Source of the DNA: Chloroflexota bacterium | GTDB lineage: Bacteria; Chloroflexota; Limnocylindria; Limnocylindrales; CSP1-4 | DNA: 46,476 bases | Direction of reading: 5' to 3' | Assembly: GCA_013698095.1 (NCBI GenBank) | Contig: JACCVQ010000063.1 | Span: forward strand, 1-46,476 | Shown: positions 18,816-27,772 of the stretch, piece after piece | Layout: each line of letters opens with the position of its first letter | Numbering within the stretch: the first letter of the stretch is position 1 | Translations under genes and position numbers: made by a program | The notes under the pieces: generated by a model | Seen by the model: only the letters and a program-made list of their open reading frames with translations | Databases searched by the model: none | What the model was told of the DNA's origin: nothing

Positions 18816-18951
18816 GGCGGGATCGTCACACGACGGCTTTCCAATGCCTCTCGCGTTCCATCAGACGAACCGGCGTTGCGCATCGCGCGACAGCTAGGGT
18901 GCCGAGACACCATCTTGACGATGGCCGCAACCGCACATCAGGATCGGCTCC

Positions 18952-19587
18952 ATGCAGACCGCCCAGATTCAGCGGATCGTCCGCAACCTGTCCATCGTCG
19001 TGGTCCTGGCTGCGATCATCGCCCAGGCCAAGGTCCTCGCGGACGTGGGCGCTTTCGATGTGACCCGCTTCTTCGCCTTCTTCACGATCTTGAGCAACCT
19101 GATCGGCGTCGCCGCGTTCGCGTTGCTGGTTGCCCGCCCGAAGGCGCCGCGGACCCGGGGCGTGGAGCTGCTGCGGGCCGGCGCCGCGGTTTACCTGACG
19201 GTCACGTTCTTCGTCGTGATCTTCCTGCTGTCCGGCGTCGACGTGCAGCTCCAGCTCGTCTGGGTCGACGTCGTCCTCCACAAGATCTTCCCCGTTATCG
19301 TCGTCCTGGACTGGCTCCTCGACCCGCCGCGGGTCCGGCTCGGAACCCGCGATATCGCGACGCTGATTGTCTTTCCGCTGGCCTGGACCGGTCTCACGAT
19401 GGTCCGCGGCGCGGTCGATCCGGCCAAGTGGTACCCCTATCCGTTCCTGAACCCGGCGAACGGCGGCTACGGCCAGGTCCTGGTCACGGCGGTGGCGATC
19501 ACGATCGGCTTCGTGGCGATCTCGGCCGCGATCATCGGGCTCGGCAATCGCCGCCGCGACGCGCAACCGGAGCCGCATCCCGTCTGA
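18952..19587 (+). CDS. Pr6Pr-family membrane protein
   Basis: FFAFFTILSNLIGVAAFALL, VWVDVVLHKIFPVIVVLDWLLDPP, FPLAWTGLTMVRGA...WYPYPFLNPANGGYGQV. Confidence 0.8.
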   Translation: MQTAQIQRIVRNLSIVVVLAAIIAQAKVLADVGAFDVTRFFAFFTILSNLIGVAAFALLVARPKAPRTRGVELLRAGAAVYLTVTFFVVIFLLSGVDVQLQLVWVDVVLHKIFPVIVVLDWLLDPPRVRLGTRDIATLIVFPLAWTGLTMVRGAVDPAKWYPYPFLNPANGGYGQVLVTAVAITIGFVAISAAIIGLGNRRRDAQPEPHPV

Positions 19588-19814
19588 GGGCGCGCCCACG
19601 GCCATATCTTGTTTGCTGCGTGTTCTGTTGTTTACGACAGCCACGGTGGCTCAAGGCCATGTTCATCGACACGCGGGCCTCCGTGACCGGAATTTCACGC
19701 TCATGCGACAGCCAGCACGGCCGATGATCCCGAAGCGGAGATGGAATCCGATGGCCGGGTCGCTAGAGCGTTTGCGACTGGCGTATGAGCGAAGGCCCGC
19801 GCCTGCCGGAACAT

Positions 19815-21416
19815 TCAGCCCAGCGCCACCTTCTCCCGCCAGTGCGGGATCTTCGTCGAAAAGCCGAGCGCCTGGACCTTCGGCTCGATCGCGATCTGGG
19901 CTTCCGGATCGCCATGGACCAGGAAGACGGTCTTCGGGAACCCCGCCGCACCGGGCTCCTTGCCCTCGGCGAAATGGCCGAGCCATTCGAGCAGCTCCGA
20001 CTCGTCGGCATGGGCCGAGAACCCGCTGATCGAGCGGACCTGGCAGCGGACGTCGCGCGGCTGGCCGTCGAGCTTCACGACCTTCGCACCGGCCTGGAGG
20101 TGGGCGCCGAGGGTTCCCTCGCCCTGGTAGCCGACAAACAGGATCGTGGCGCTTGGGTCGCCGATCAGGTTGCGCAGGTGGCCCAGGACGCGGCCCCCGG
20201 TCAGCATCCCGTTCGACGCCACGATCATGTACGGCCGGGGCGCCCGTTCGATCGCCTTCGACTGCTCGACATCGCGCGTGATCGTCTGGTTCGGATAGTC
20301 GAGCGGCGTGTCACCGGCCAGGAGGATCTCGCGCGCGTCCTCATCGAAGTACTCGGCGTGGCGGCGGTAGATGTCGGACGCCTTGGAGGCCATCGGCGAG
20401 TCGAGGTAGAGCGGCAGCTCGGGGATTCTCTTCGCGTCGAGGAGCCGGTCCAGGGCGTAGACGATCTCCTGGGTCCGGCCGATTGCGAACGACGGGACGA
20501 GGAGGACGCCACCGGCGTCGGACACCATCTGGACGGTCTCGGCCAGGATCCGGATCGCCTCGTCCTCGGGCTCGTGCTCGCGGCCGCCGTAGGTGGATTC
20601 GACGAGGAGGTAGTCGGTGTCGCGCAGGATCGACGGGTCGCGGATGATCGGCGACCCGGGCCGGCCGAGGTCGCCCGAGAAGACGATCGTCGTCTCCCGC
20701 TCGGGATCGCCGGCGGCGCGATCGCCCGCCTCGACCCGGAGACGGATGATCGCCGAGCCGAGGATGTGGCCGGCATCGAGATAGGTCGCGTGGACGCCGG
20801 GCGCAACCTCGCGCTCCTCGTCGTACTCGATGGTCTCGAACTGGGCGATCGCCACCTTGGCCTCGTCGGCCGTGTAGAGGGGCTCGTCGAGGTCGATCAG
20901 GACCTCGGGCGGCTGGCGGCGCAGGTCGGCCTCCATGTCGCGGTCGGGCGCGGCATCGGCGGCGTCGGCATGGGCGGCGTCGGGCGTGATCCGGCCTTCG
21001 GCCATGTCGATCGCGGCCTCGTACTGGCCCTGCTCCTTGCGATCGTCGGCGACGGCCTCGTCCGGGTGCTTCCGCTCCCAGCGCGCCTCACGCTTGGCGA
21101 ACTCCTGCTGGAGCTTGCCGCTATCGAGGAGGACAAGCTCCGCCAGCTCAGCGGTGCCGCGGGTGGCGACGATCGGGCCGCGATAGCCGTTGTTGACAAT
21201 GTGCGGAATCAGGCCGCAATGATCGAGGTGAGCGTGTGTCAGGAGGAGGGTGTCGAGGGTCGCCGGGTCGAAGCCGAACGGCACGCGGTTGCGCATCGCC
21301 TCGTTCGGGCTGCCCTGGAACATCCCGCAGTCGACCAGGACGCGGGCTCGACCGGTCTCGAGCAGGAACTGCGAGCCGGTGACGGTGGTGGCACCGCCGA
21401 GAAAGTGAAGGTCCAT
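19815..21416 (-). CDS. beta-CASP MBL-fold RNA metallo-hydrolase
   Basis: LTHAHLDHCGLIP (HxHxDH), GHILGSAI, FSGDLGRPG, ASNGMLTGGR, SGFSAHADESELL, FLVHGDPEA. Confidence 0.93.
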   Translation of the reverse strand: MDLHFLGGATTVTGSQFLLETGRARVLVDCGMFQGSPNEAMRNRVPFGFDPATLDTLLLTHAHLDHCGLIPHIVNNGYRGPIVATRGTAELAELVLLDSGKLQQEFAKREARWERKHPDEAVADDRKEQGQYEAAIDMAEGRITPDAAHADAADAAPDRDMEADLRRQPPEVLIDLDEPLYTADEAKVAIAQFETIEYDEEREVAPGVHATYLDAGHILGSAIIRLRVEAGDRAAGDPERETTIVFSGDLGRPGSPIIRDPSILRDTDYLLVESTYGGREHEPEDEAIRILAETVQMVSDAGGVLLVPSFAIGRTQEIVYALDRLLDAKRIPELPLYLDSPMASKASDIYRRHAEYFDEDAREILLAGDTPLDYPNQTITRDVEQSKAIERAPRPYMIVASNGMLTGGRVLGHLRNLIGDPSATILFVGYQGEGTLGAHLQAGAKVVKLDGQPRDVRCQVRSISGFSAHADESELLEWLGHFAEGKEPGAAGFPKTVFLVHGDPEAQIAIEPKVQALGFSTKIPHWREKVALG

Positions 21417-21497
21417 CCGCGGAGTGTGGCAGCCGGAGCGCTCGGGGGTCCGGCGCTGGGACCCGACCGGGCTCGCGGCCGCGTTGCAGGTTGCTCG

Positions 21498-23384
21498 TCA
21501 GCCGACGGCGGCCAGCACCAGGGTGTCGACGGTGATCGCGGCGAACAGGAGCGTCAGGTACGAGATCGAGAATTTGTAGAGCCGGATCGCGCCCGCGGTC
21601 GAGTCCTCCTCGGACGCACCACGCCGCCAGAGCAGCCATGCCTGGCGCAGGAACAGCGCGCCGAGCACGACCGCGGCAACCAGGTAGATCGGGCCCATCC
21701 GGGCGACGGCGAACAGGACCAGCGAGATCGCCACCATGAGGATCGTGTACAGGCCGATCTGGCGCGTCGTCTCGGGGATGCCCTTGACGACGGGCAGCAT
21801 CGGCACGCCGGCCGCGGCGTAGTCCTTCCGGATCCGCAGTGACAGCGCCCAGAAGTGAGGCGGCGTCCAGTAGAAGACGAGGGCAAACAGGATCAGGGCC
21901 GGAATTCCGACGTCGCCCGTGACCGCCGCCCAGCCGATGACCGGCGGCAGCGCCCCGGCGGCCCCGCCGATCACGATGTTCTGGGGCGTGGAGCGCTTCA
22001 GCCAGATCGTGTAGACGACGACGTAGAACGCGATCGCCAGCAGACCGAGGAACGCGGCGAGGAGGTTCACGAAGAGCGCCAGGACCGCGAAGGCGATGGC
22101 GCCAAGGACAAGGCCGAACACGACCGCCCGCTCCGGGTCGACCTCGTGGGCCGGCAGCGGCCGGCGCCGGGTCCGGGCCATCAGGAGGTCGATGTCGCGG
22201 TCGATGTAGCAGTTGATCGCGTTGGCGCTGCCGGCGGCGAGCGTGCCACCGATCAAGGTCCAGACGGTCAGCCACAGCCAATGGCCGAGCTGGATCCCGG
22301 GAACCTGGCGCGTGGCGAGGACCATCGCGGGCACCGTCGTCACGAGGAGCAGCTCGATGATCCGCGGCTTCGTCAGCGCAACGTAGGCGCGGATCGTGTC
22401 CTTTGTCGTGTGTGGGTGTTGAGCTGCCCCGTCTTCGTGGCCTGACGACGGGCCGCCGGTCGCCCGATCGCCGGCGTCGGCCTCGGCGAGCGCGACCGCC
22501 GACGCCGATCGAGCCTCGAGGTAGGCAACGACCACCAGCCCGGCCATCAGCGTCCAGATCACCGCACCGAGGGCGAGATGGATGACCTGCGACCAGCCCG
22601 ACAGCCCGGTCAGGACCTGCAGCCCACCGACGACCGCCTGGATCGGGAAGAGGACGGCGGCGCCAACGGCCAGCCGGGCGATCGGGCTGGATCGGGGCCG
22701 GAGGCGGAGAGCCGCGACTGCGACCCCGGCCACGATGATCCCGACCACGGCTGCGATCCAGCGGTGGATGACATGTGCGGAGTTGGCGTCGGTCAGCGCC
22801 GGGAACAGCGAGCCGTTCATGAGCGGCCAGTCAGGAAAGGCGATCCATTGGGAGGTCGCGGTCACGTGCGACCCGAACAGCAGCAACGCAAACACGGACA
22901 GGGCAGCGAACGCCGCGAGCAGCGTGAACAGCTGGCTGCCGCCGGCGGTCATGCGGGCCGGGTACGACGCACGGGCGAGGATCCAGACGAGGAGCCCGAC
23001 GAGAGCCATGGCGGCGGCCAGGTGCGCGGTGACCGACTCGCCGGAGTTGTTCTGCTTGACGGTTTCCATGCCGAGCCAACCCTGGAAGCCGACGAGGACG
23101 ACGGTCCCGAACGTTGCGCCGAGGAGGGTCCGGCGTTCGCGATGATCGAGCCAGGCGAGGATGGCAAGCGCGAGGACCTCGAACCCGATGACGGCCGCCA
23201 CCGTCCGGTGGATCCACTCGAGCCATGCCTTGTCATCGCCGAGCGGTGGAAAGATCTGGCCGTGGCACAGCGGCCAGTCGGGGCAGCCCATTCCGGAACC
23301 GGTCGCGCGGACGATGACCCCGATCGTGACCAGGACGAGGGCCGTCACGACGGTCGCCGCGGCGAGCTTCTGGAAGCGGGTCAC
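21498..23384 (-). CDS. fused heme A synthase (COX15/CtaA) - protoheme IX farnesyltransferase (CtaB)
   Basis: N-half: TGSGMGCPDWPLCHG, EWIHRTVAAVIG, HLAAAMALVGLLVW; C-half: ALTKPRIIELLLVTTVPAM, NAINCYIDRDIDLLMARTRRRPLP, YTIWLKRSTPQNIVIGGAAGALPPVIGWAA. One uninterrupted frame; GTG 23384 likely start. Confidence 0.93.
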   Translation of the reverse strand: MTRFQKLAAATVVTALVLVTIGVIVRATGSGMGCPDWPLCHGQIFPPLGDDKAWLEWIHRTVAAVIGFEVLALAILAWLDHRERRTLLGATFGTVVLVGFQGWLGMETVKQNNSGESVTAHLAAAMALVGLLVWILARASYPARMTAGGSQLFTLLAAFAALSVFALLLFGSHVTATSQWIAFPDWPLMNGSLFPALTDANSAHVIHRWIAAVVGIIVAGVAVAALRLRPRSSPIARLAVGAAVLFPIQAVVGGLQVLTGLSGWSQVIHLALGAVIWTLMAGLVVVAYLEARSASAVALAEADAGDRATGGPSSGHEDGAAQHPHTTKDTIRAYVALTKPRIIELLLVTTVPAMVLATRQVPGIQLGHWLWLTVWTLIGGTLAAGSANAINCYIDRDIDLLMARTRRRPLPAHEVDPERAVVFGLVLGAIAFAVLALFVNLLAAFLGLLAIAFYVVVYTIWLKRSTPQNIVIGGAAGALPPVIGWAAVTGDVGIPALILFALVFYWTPPHFWALSLRIRKDYAAAGVPMLPVVKGIPETTRQIGLYTILMVAISLVLFAVARMGPIYLVAAVVLGALFLRQAWLLWRRGASEEDSTAGAIRLYKFSISYLTLLFAAITVDTLVLAAVG

Positions 23385-23497
23385 GAACGTCCTCGGAGGG
23401 GGTGGACTGGCACGCCATTCTAGCGTGAGGTCTCGTCGGGCCGGCCAGAACCTGGCAGCGAATGCGCCGGTGAGCAACCCGCCCTAGGCTATCGGCC

Positions 23498-24412
23498 ATG
23501 ATCCCTCGACGTTCCCTGCTCGCGGGCGGGGCTGCCCTGTCCATCCTGATCGCCGCCTGCGGTGCTCCGCCGCCGAGCTCCAGTTTCCCCACGTCATCGG
23601 CGTCGGCGTCAGGCACGCCGTCCGTCCTGCCGGTGCCGGTCTCGAGCGAGTTCCGGGTCGGCGAGAACCGCACGATCTTCTCGGTCGCGGACCCGACCGG
23701 CCAGAAGCCCGTCGCCAAACCCGATCGGACGCTCGCGATCGGCTACCGCGGGCCTAACAGCGAGTCGATCACGGCCGCGCCGCAGACGTTCGTCTGGGCC
23801 ATCGAGGGGGTCAGCGGGGTGTACGTCGGGCGCGCGTCGTTCGCGTCGGCCGGCAAGTGGATCGCAGACTTCACGACCGAAGCTCCGGGCTCGCCGAAGG
23901 AGACGATGTCGTTCTCGTTCGACGTCCGGCAGACCGTCAGAGTCCTCTCGCCGGGCGACCCGGCGCCGTCGGTCAAGACACCGACCATTGCGGACGTCGG
24001 CGGAGATGTCGCGAAGGTCTCGACCGACACGAAGCCCGTGAAGAGGTTCTACGAGGTCTCGGAGGCTGCGGCGCTCGCCGCGAAGAAGCCCTTCGTCCTG
24101 ATCTTCGCGACGCCCAAATTCTGCCAGACGGCCACGTGTGGGCCCACCCTCGACAAGCTGAAGCCCGTCGCCGCAGCCCATCCCGAGCTCACGTTCATCA
24201 ACGTCGAGCCGTACAAGCTGGAACTGGTCGCCGGCCAGCTCCAGCCGGTCCTGGACGACGGGAACCTTGTCACGGTCGAAGCGACAAATGCATTCAAGCT
24301 GTCGACCGAGCCGTACGTCTTCGTGGTGGGCAGCGACGGCAGGATCAGCGCGTCGTTCGAGCTCGTCTTCTCCGCCGAAGAGCTCGAGGCCGCGATTCAG
24401 GCGGTCGAGTAA
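23498..24412 (+). CDS. lipoprotein with thioredoxin-like domain
   Basis: LIAACGAPPPSS lipobox; FVLIFATPKFCQTATCGPTLDKLKPVAAAHPELTFINVEPYK. Confidence 0.8.
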   Translation: MIPRRSLLAGGAALSILIAACGAPPPSSSFPTSSASASGTPSVLPVPVSSEFRVGENRTIFSVADPTGQKPVAKPDRTLAIGYRGPNSESITAAPQTFVWAIEGVSGVYVGRASFASAGKWIADFTTEAPGSPKETMSFSFDVRQTVRVLSPGDPAPSVKTPTIADVGGDVAKVSTDTKPVKRFYEVSEAAALAAKKPFVLIFATPKFCQTATCGPTLDKLKPVAAAHPELTFINVEPYKLELVAGQLQPVLDDGNLVTVEATNAFKLSTEPYVFVVGSDGRISASFELVFSAEELEAAIQAVE

Positions 24413-24423
24413 GGCGATCCGGC

Positions 24424-24831
24424 TTAGGGCGCGTCCTCGATCCGGACCGCGCGATGACTCCCGCCGTCGTCGACGAACGTGACCTGGACCGGCACCAGGC
24501 TGACCTTGTGCACAGACAGGTGCCCGGGCGGAAATGCGGCGGCGTTCTCGAGGCTCGTGATCCGGAAGTCGAGCGTCCGGCCGTCACCGGTCCGGATCGA
24601 GAACCCTTCGACAGCGGTCAGGCTCGTGGCCTGGACGGCAACGACGATCCCGGTCGCGACCTCGCGGCTCGGGCCGCCAAGGATCGTCACGGCGCCGAAC
24701 GTGACCGCGACGATCGCGACGATCGCGACGACCGCGCCGATCAGCAGGACCATCCGTCGCCGTCCTGGTTGCGATCCGCGCGCGGGTGACTCGCCCGCAA
24801 CAGGCGCACTCGCACGAGGCGCCTGGGTCAC
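24424..24831 (-). CDS. membrane-anchored hypothetical protein
   Basis: Single TM (MVLLIGAVVAIVAIVAVTFGAV); ATGA 4-bp overlap with pyrE stop (24828-24831). Confidence 0.7.
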   Translation of the reverse strand: MTQAPRASAPVAGESPARGSQPGRRRMVLLIGAVVAIVAIVAVTFGAVTILGGPSREVATGIVVAVQATSLTAVEGFSIRTGDGRTLDFRITSLENAAAFPPGHLSVHKVSLVPVQVTFVDDGGSHRAVRIEDAP

Positions 24832-25511
24832 GCGCCGGTCCCGCTGCTCCCGGGCGTATGGAGCGGCGTGTCGTCGGCACAGCGCGGGCAGGATTCGGCG
24901 CCAGGCTCATAGGTCGGGAGGTCAAGCCGCCAGAGCGAGCGCAGCGGGTAGACCCGCCCGGTCGCCGTTGAGGTGAGCGTGTTGGTGCTGCCGCTGCTTC
25001 GGTCGACGAGGACGACGCACTCGACGATCTCGCCGCCCTGGGCTTCGATCGCCGGCACCATCGCGAGGAGCGAGCCACCGGTGGTCAGGATGTCGTCGAC
25101 GAGGAGCACCCGCTCGCCGGGCTCGATCCGGAAGCCGCGCCGGAACTCGCGGTGGGTGGTGCCGTCCTCACCCCGGACCTCCTCGGCGAAGATCGCCCGG
25201 ACGCCGAGCTGACGACCGGTCTCGAAGGCAAGGATCACCCCGCCGGTGGTCGGGCCGGTCACGAGGTCGACCCGCAGGTCGTCGCCGTCCTCGGCCGCTC
25301 CGAAGGCCCCCGCCCAGAAGCGGCACAGCTCGCTGGTTGCGGCCGGGTCCGACAGGACGGCGAATTTCTCGATGTAGGCGTCGCCGTGGCGACCGCTCTT
25401 CAGCAGGAAATGGCCCTCCCGGAGCGCCCCGGACGAGCGGAGAAGCTCCTCCGTCCTTCGTGCGACGGCGACCCGGGCGCCGATCTCGATCGCGGGTTTG
25501 ATCGTGGTCAT
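24828..25511 (-). CDS. pyrE: orotate phosphoribosyltransferase
   Basis: SGALREGHFLLKSGRHGDAYIEKFAVLSDP, LVTGPTTGGVILAFETGRQLGVRAIFAEE, VLLVDDILTTGGSLL (PRPP motif). Confidence 0.92.
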   Translation of the reverse strand: MTTIKPAIEIGARVAVARRTEELLRSSGALREGHFLLKSGRHGDAYIEKFAVLSDPAATSELCRFWAGAFGAAEDGDDLRVDLVTGPTTGGVILAFETGRQLGVRAIFAEEVRGEDGTTHREFRRGFRIEPGERVLLVDDILTTGGSLLAMVPAIEAQGGEIVECVVLVDRSSGSTNTLTSTATGRVYPLRSLWRLDLPTYEPGAESCPRCADDTPLHTPGSSGTGA

Positions 25512-25536
25512 CGCCTCGAAGTCTAGCCGCGATCGA

Positions 25537-26029
25537 TCAGCCGGCCTCGGTGCTCGACGGCGGCGATGGGAAGGTCTCGCCGCACGGCGTCGGGCCGCAC
25601 GGGATGTCACCGTTGCCGTCGTTCGCCGCGTCCGGCGACAACGATGGCTCCGGAGCCGGCGGCGGCACCAGCACAACCGGATACGGCGCCCCGGCGATCC
25701 GCACGAACATCCAGTCGGTGAACCCGCCCAACCTCGGCCGCGTCCATCGTCAGCTCGCGAACGCGTGTCCGGACTCGCGTGCGAAGTCGACCTCGGCAGG
25801 CGTGGACGAGGATTCGAGTCGTCCAGGCGTCGAACGCGAGCGGGTCACGGAGCCGCGGCAGCTCCCGCCAGATCGCCACCAGCGACTCGGCGACGGCGTC
25901 GCGGGCGTCGGCCTCGTGGCCGAGGATCGCCATGGCCGTCCGCTGCATCGCCTCGACCCTCCCGGCGACCAACGCCGTGAACGCGTCGACGTCGCCGGTC
26001 TGGGCCCGCCTGATGAGCGCGGGATCCAA
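25537..26029 (-). pseudogene. truncated/fused ECF sigma factor remnant
   Basis: MDPALIRRAQTGDVDAFTALVAGRVEAMQRTAMAILGHEADARDAVAESLVAIWRELPRLRDPLAFDAWTTRILVHACRGRLR = sigma region 2; no region 4; after about 25740 a different frame carries FTDWMFVRIAGAPYPVVLVPPPAPEPSLSP... Confidence 0.6.
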
Positions 26030-26107
26030 TCGTCCCTCCCGAGCGACCTGTCATGAGTTCCAGAGTCCCGCCGAGGCCCGACGGTTCACGCGATCTTGCG
26101 CGTCCGG

Positions 26108-26530
26108 TCAGCGAGTCGCGACAAAATCCTCAGGAGGGATCCGTCGAACCTCGCTGACCCCGTCGAAGCCGCGATCGGTGCTGACGATCTCGGCGATGCC
26201 CTCGTGTATGCAGGTCGCGACGTGGACAAGATCGCGGGCACTGAGTCCGGGATACCGCCGGGCGAGGTCAGGGACGCGCCGCATCACCGCGTGGGTGATC
26301 GGCAAAACGGGGGCGAAGGTGTCCATCGTCTGCTCGGCCAGCGTCAGACCGCCGCTCGCACGCCCGATCGACAGGTAGCGATGGATGATCTCCCGGACGA
26401 CCTCGACTGAAGTGGTGGCCTCGAGCAGTCGATCGTCGATGGCTTGCATGACACGGACGCAAGGAGCCCGCATGGGGTGGTCCGCGCCGGCCACGTACAT
26501 GATGATCGACGCGTCGATGAAGGCCGTCAC
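26108..26530 (-). CDS. PIN-domain toxin (VapC-like)
   Basis: VTAFIDASIIMYVAGADHPMR...TSVEVVREIIHRYL...LSARDLVHVATCIHEGIAEIVSTDRGFDGV; GTGA 4-bp overlap with upstream gene. Confidence 0.88.
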   Translation of the reverse strand: MTAFIDASIIMYVAGADHPMRAPCVRVMQAIDDRLLEATTSVEVVREIIHRYLSIGRASGGLTLAEQTMDTFAPVLPITHAVMRRVPDLARRYPGLSARDLVHVATCIHEGIAEIVSTDRGFDGVSEVRRIPPEDFVATR

Positions 26531-26775
26531 CAATCGCCCAACTGGCTGCGTTCGATCTGCTCCTTCATGACCTCCCAGTCGTCCACGGGGAGATTCATCC
26601 TGAACATGGCCTGGATGGCTTGGTGACGCGAATCCTCGCCTGGGTCGACGTAGGAATCCACGGCATCGCGAATCACCGCGCCGACGGACCGACCCTCGCG
26701 GGCCGCGATCCGCTTGAGCCGGGCGACCTGCTCGGGCGAGAGGAGGACCTGGGTCCGTTCGGAATACATGCACAT
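26527..26775 (-). CDS. ribbon-helix-helix antitoxin (VapB/CopG-like)
   Basis: RTQVLLSPEQVARLKRIAAREGRSVGAVIRDAVDSYV; adjacent PIN toxin. Confidence 0.88.
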   Translation of the reverse strand: MCMYSERTQVLLSPEQVARLKRIAAREGRSVGAVIRDAVDSYVDPGEDSRHQAIQAMFRMNLPVDDWEVMKEQIERSQLGDW

Positions 26776-26793
26776 ACCATACCATGTGCATGT
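26766..26793 (-). promoter_or_regulatory. perfect inverted repeat overlapping the antitoxin start codon (candidate autoregulatory operator)
   Basis: ACATGCACAT (26766-26775) - ACCATACC - ATGTGCATGT (26784-26793), perfect 10-bp arms; left arm contains ATG of the antitoxin (26775, minus); minus-strand spacer contains TATGGT. Confidence 0.7.
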
Positions 26794-26806
26794 CTAACCC
26801 CACGGC

Positions 26807-27772
26807 CTACGGCCGGTACTCGACGCCCTTCGACGACGGCGCGCCCGGTTTCGGCGGCAGGGCGGTGCCGACCAATTCCGCGTAGCTCGCGATTCCGCGC
26901 CGCTCGCACTCGTCGGTCAGCTCATCGACGAGCCGGACCGGCAGCGTCGGGTCGGCAAAGATCGCCGTGCCGACCTGGACCGCCACGGCTCCGACTGCCA
27001 GGAAGTCAAGCACGTCCGCCAGCTCGGTCACGCCGCCGATTGCGACGACGGGGATGTCGACGACCTGGCTGACCTCGTACACGATCCGGAGCGCCACGGG
27101 CTTGATCGCTGGGCCGGACAGGCCGCCGTAGATATTGCCGAGCAGCGGCTTCCGGCGGGACGGGGCGAGCGCGATCCCGGATAACGTGTTGATCGCGGTC
27201 AGGGCGTCGGCGCCGGCATCGGCGATGGCGCGGGCAATCGGCCGGACGTCGCCGACATTCGGCGACAGCTTTACGAGGAGGGGCAGGTCCGTCGCGCGGC
27301 GCACGGCGGCGGTGACCTCGCCGGCCGCGCCGGCGTCGATCGCGAACTGGAGCCCGCCCCGACCGACGTTCGGGCACGAGATGTTCAGCTCGATCCCGGC
27401 GACGCCAGAAACCCCCTCAAGTCGCTGGACGACCTCGACGTAGTCCTCGACCGACTCGCCCGCGACGTTGACGATGACCGGGGTCTTCCAGCCGGCCCAC
27501 GTCCCGGCGTACTTCGCGACGACCGCGTCGACGCCCGGGTTCTGGAGCCCGATCGAGTTCAGCATCCCGCCCGGCGTCTCAGTCACGCGCGGCGTGATGT
27601 TGCCGATCCGCGGCTGGAGCGTCGTGCCCTTGCAGCAGATCCCGCCGAGCCGGTCGACTTCGACGACGTCGCCGTACTCGATCCCGTAGCCGAACGTCCC
27701 CGACGCGACGAGGATCGGGTTCGGCAGAACCAGGCCGCGGCCAAGATCGACGGACAGGTCGGCAGGACTCAC
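26807..27772 (-). CDS. pyrD: dihydroorotate dehydrogenase, catalytic subunit (class 1B)
   Basis: LPNPILVASGTFGYG, GMLNSIGLQNPGVD, IELNISCPNV, LLVKLSPNV, GNIYGGLSGPAIKPVALRIVYEVSQ, VAIGGV; GTG start overlaps pyrK stop by 4 bp. Confidence 0.94.
   Translation of the reverse strand: MSPADLSVDLGRGLVLPNPILVASGTFGYGIEYGDVVEVDRLGGICCKGTTLQPRIGNITPRVTETPGGMLNSIGLQNPGVDAVVAKYAGTWAGWKTPVIVNVAGESVEDYVEVVQRLEGVSGVAGIELNISCPNVGRGGLQFAIDAGAAGEVTAAVRRATDLPLLVKLSPNVGDVRPIARAIADAGADALTAINTLSGIALAPSRRKPLLGNIYGGLSGPAIKPVALRIVYEVSQVVDIPVVAIGGVTELADVLDFLAVGAVAVQVGTAIFADPTLPVRLVDELTDECERRGIASYAELVGTALPPKPGAPSSKGVEYRP

Noticed and set aside
17415-19727. 770-aa plus-strand ORF in the track
   Set aside because: Antisense to the well-supported Rieske oxygenase, then runs out of frame through the Pr6Pr gene; GC-skewed shadow ORF.
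19785-21842. 685-aa plus-strand ORF in the track
   Set aside because: Antisense shadow of the beta-CASP metallo-hydrolase gene.
24700-24740. 9-bp repeats GACGATCGC as a possible regulatory array
   Set aside because: Lies inside a coding TM segment (VAIVAIVAV) and is explained by repetitive hydrophobic codons.
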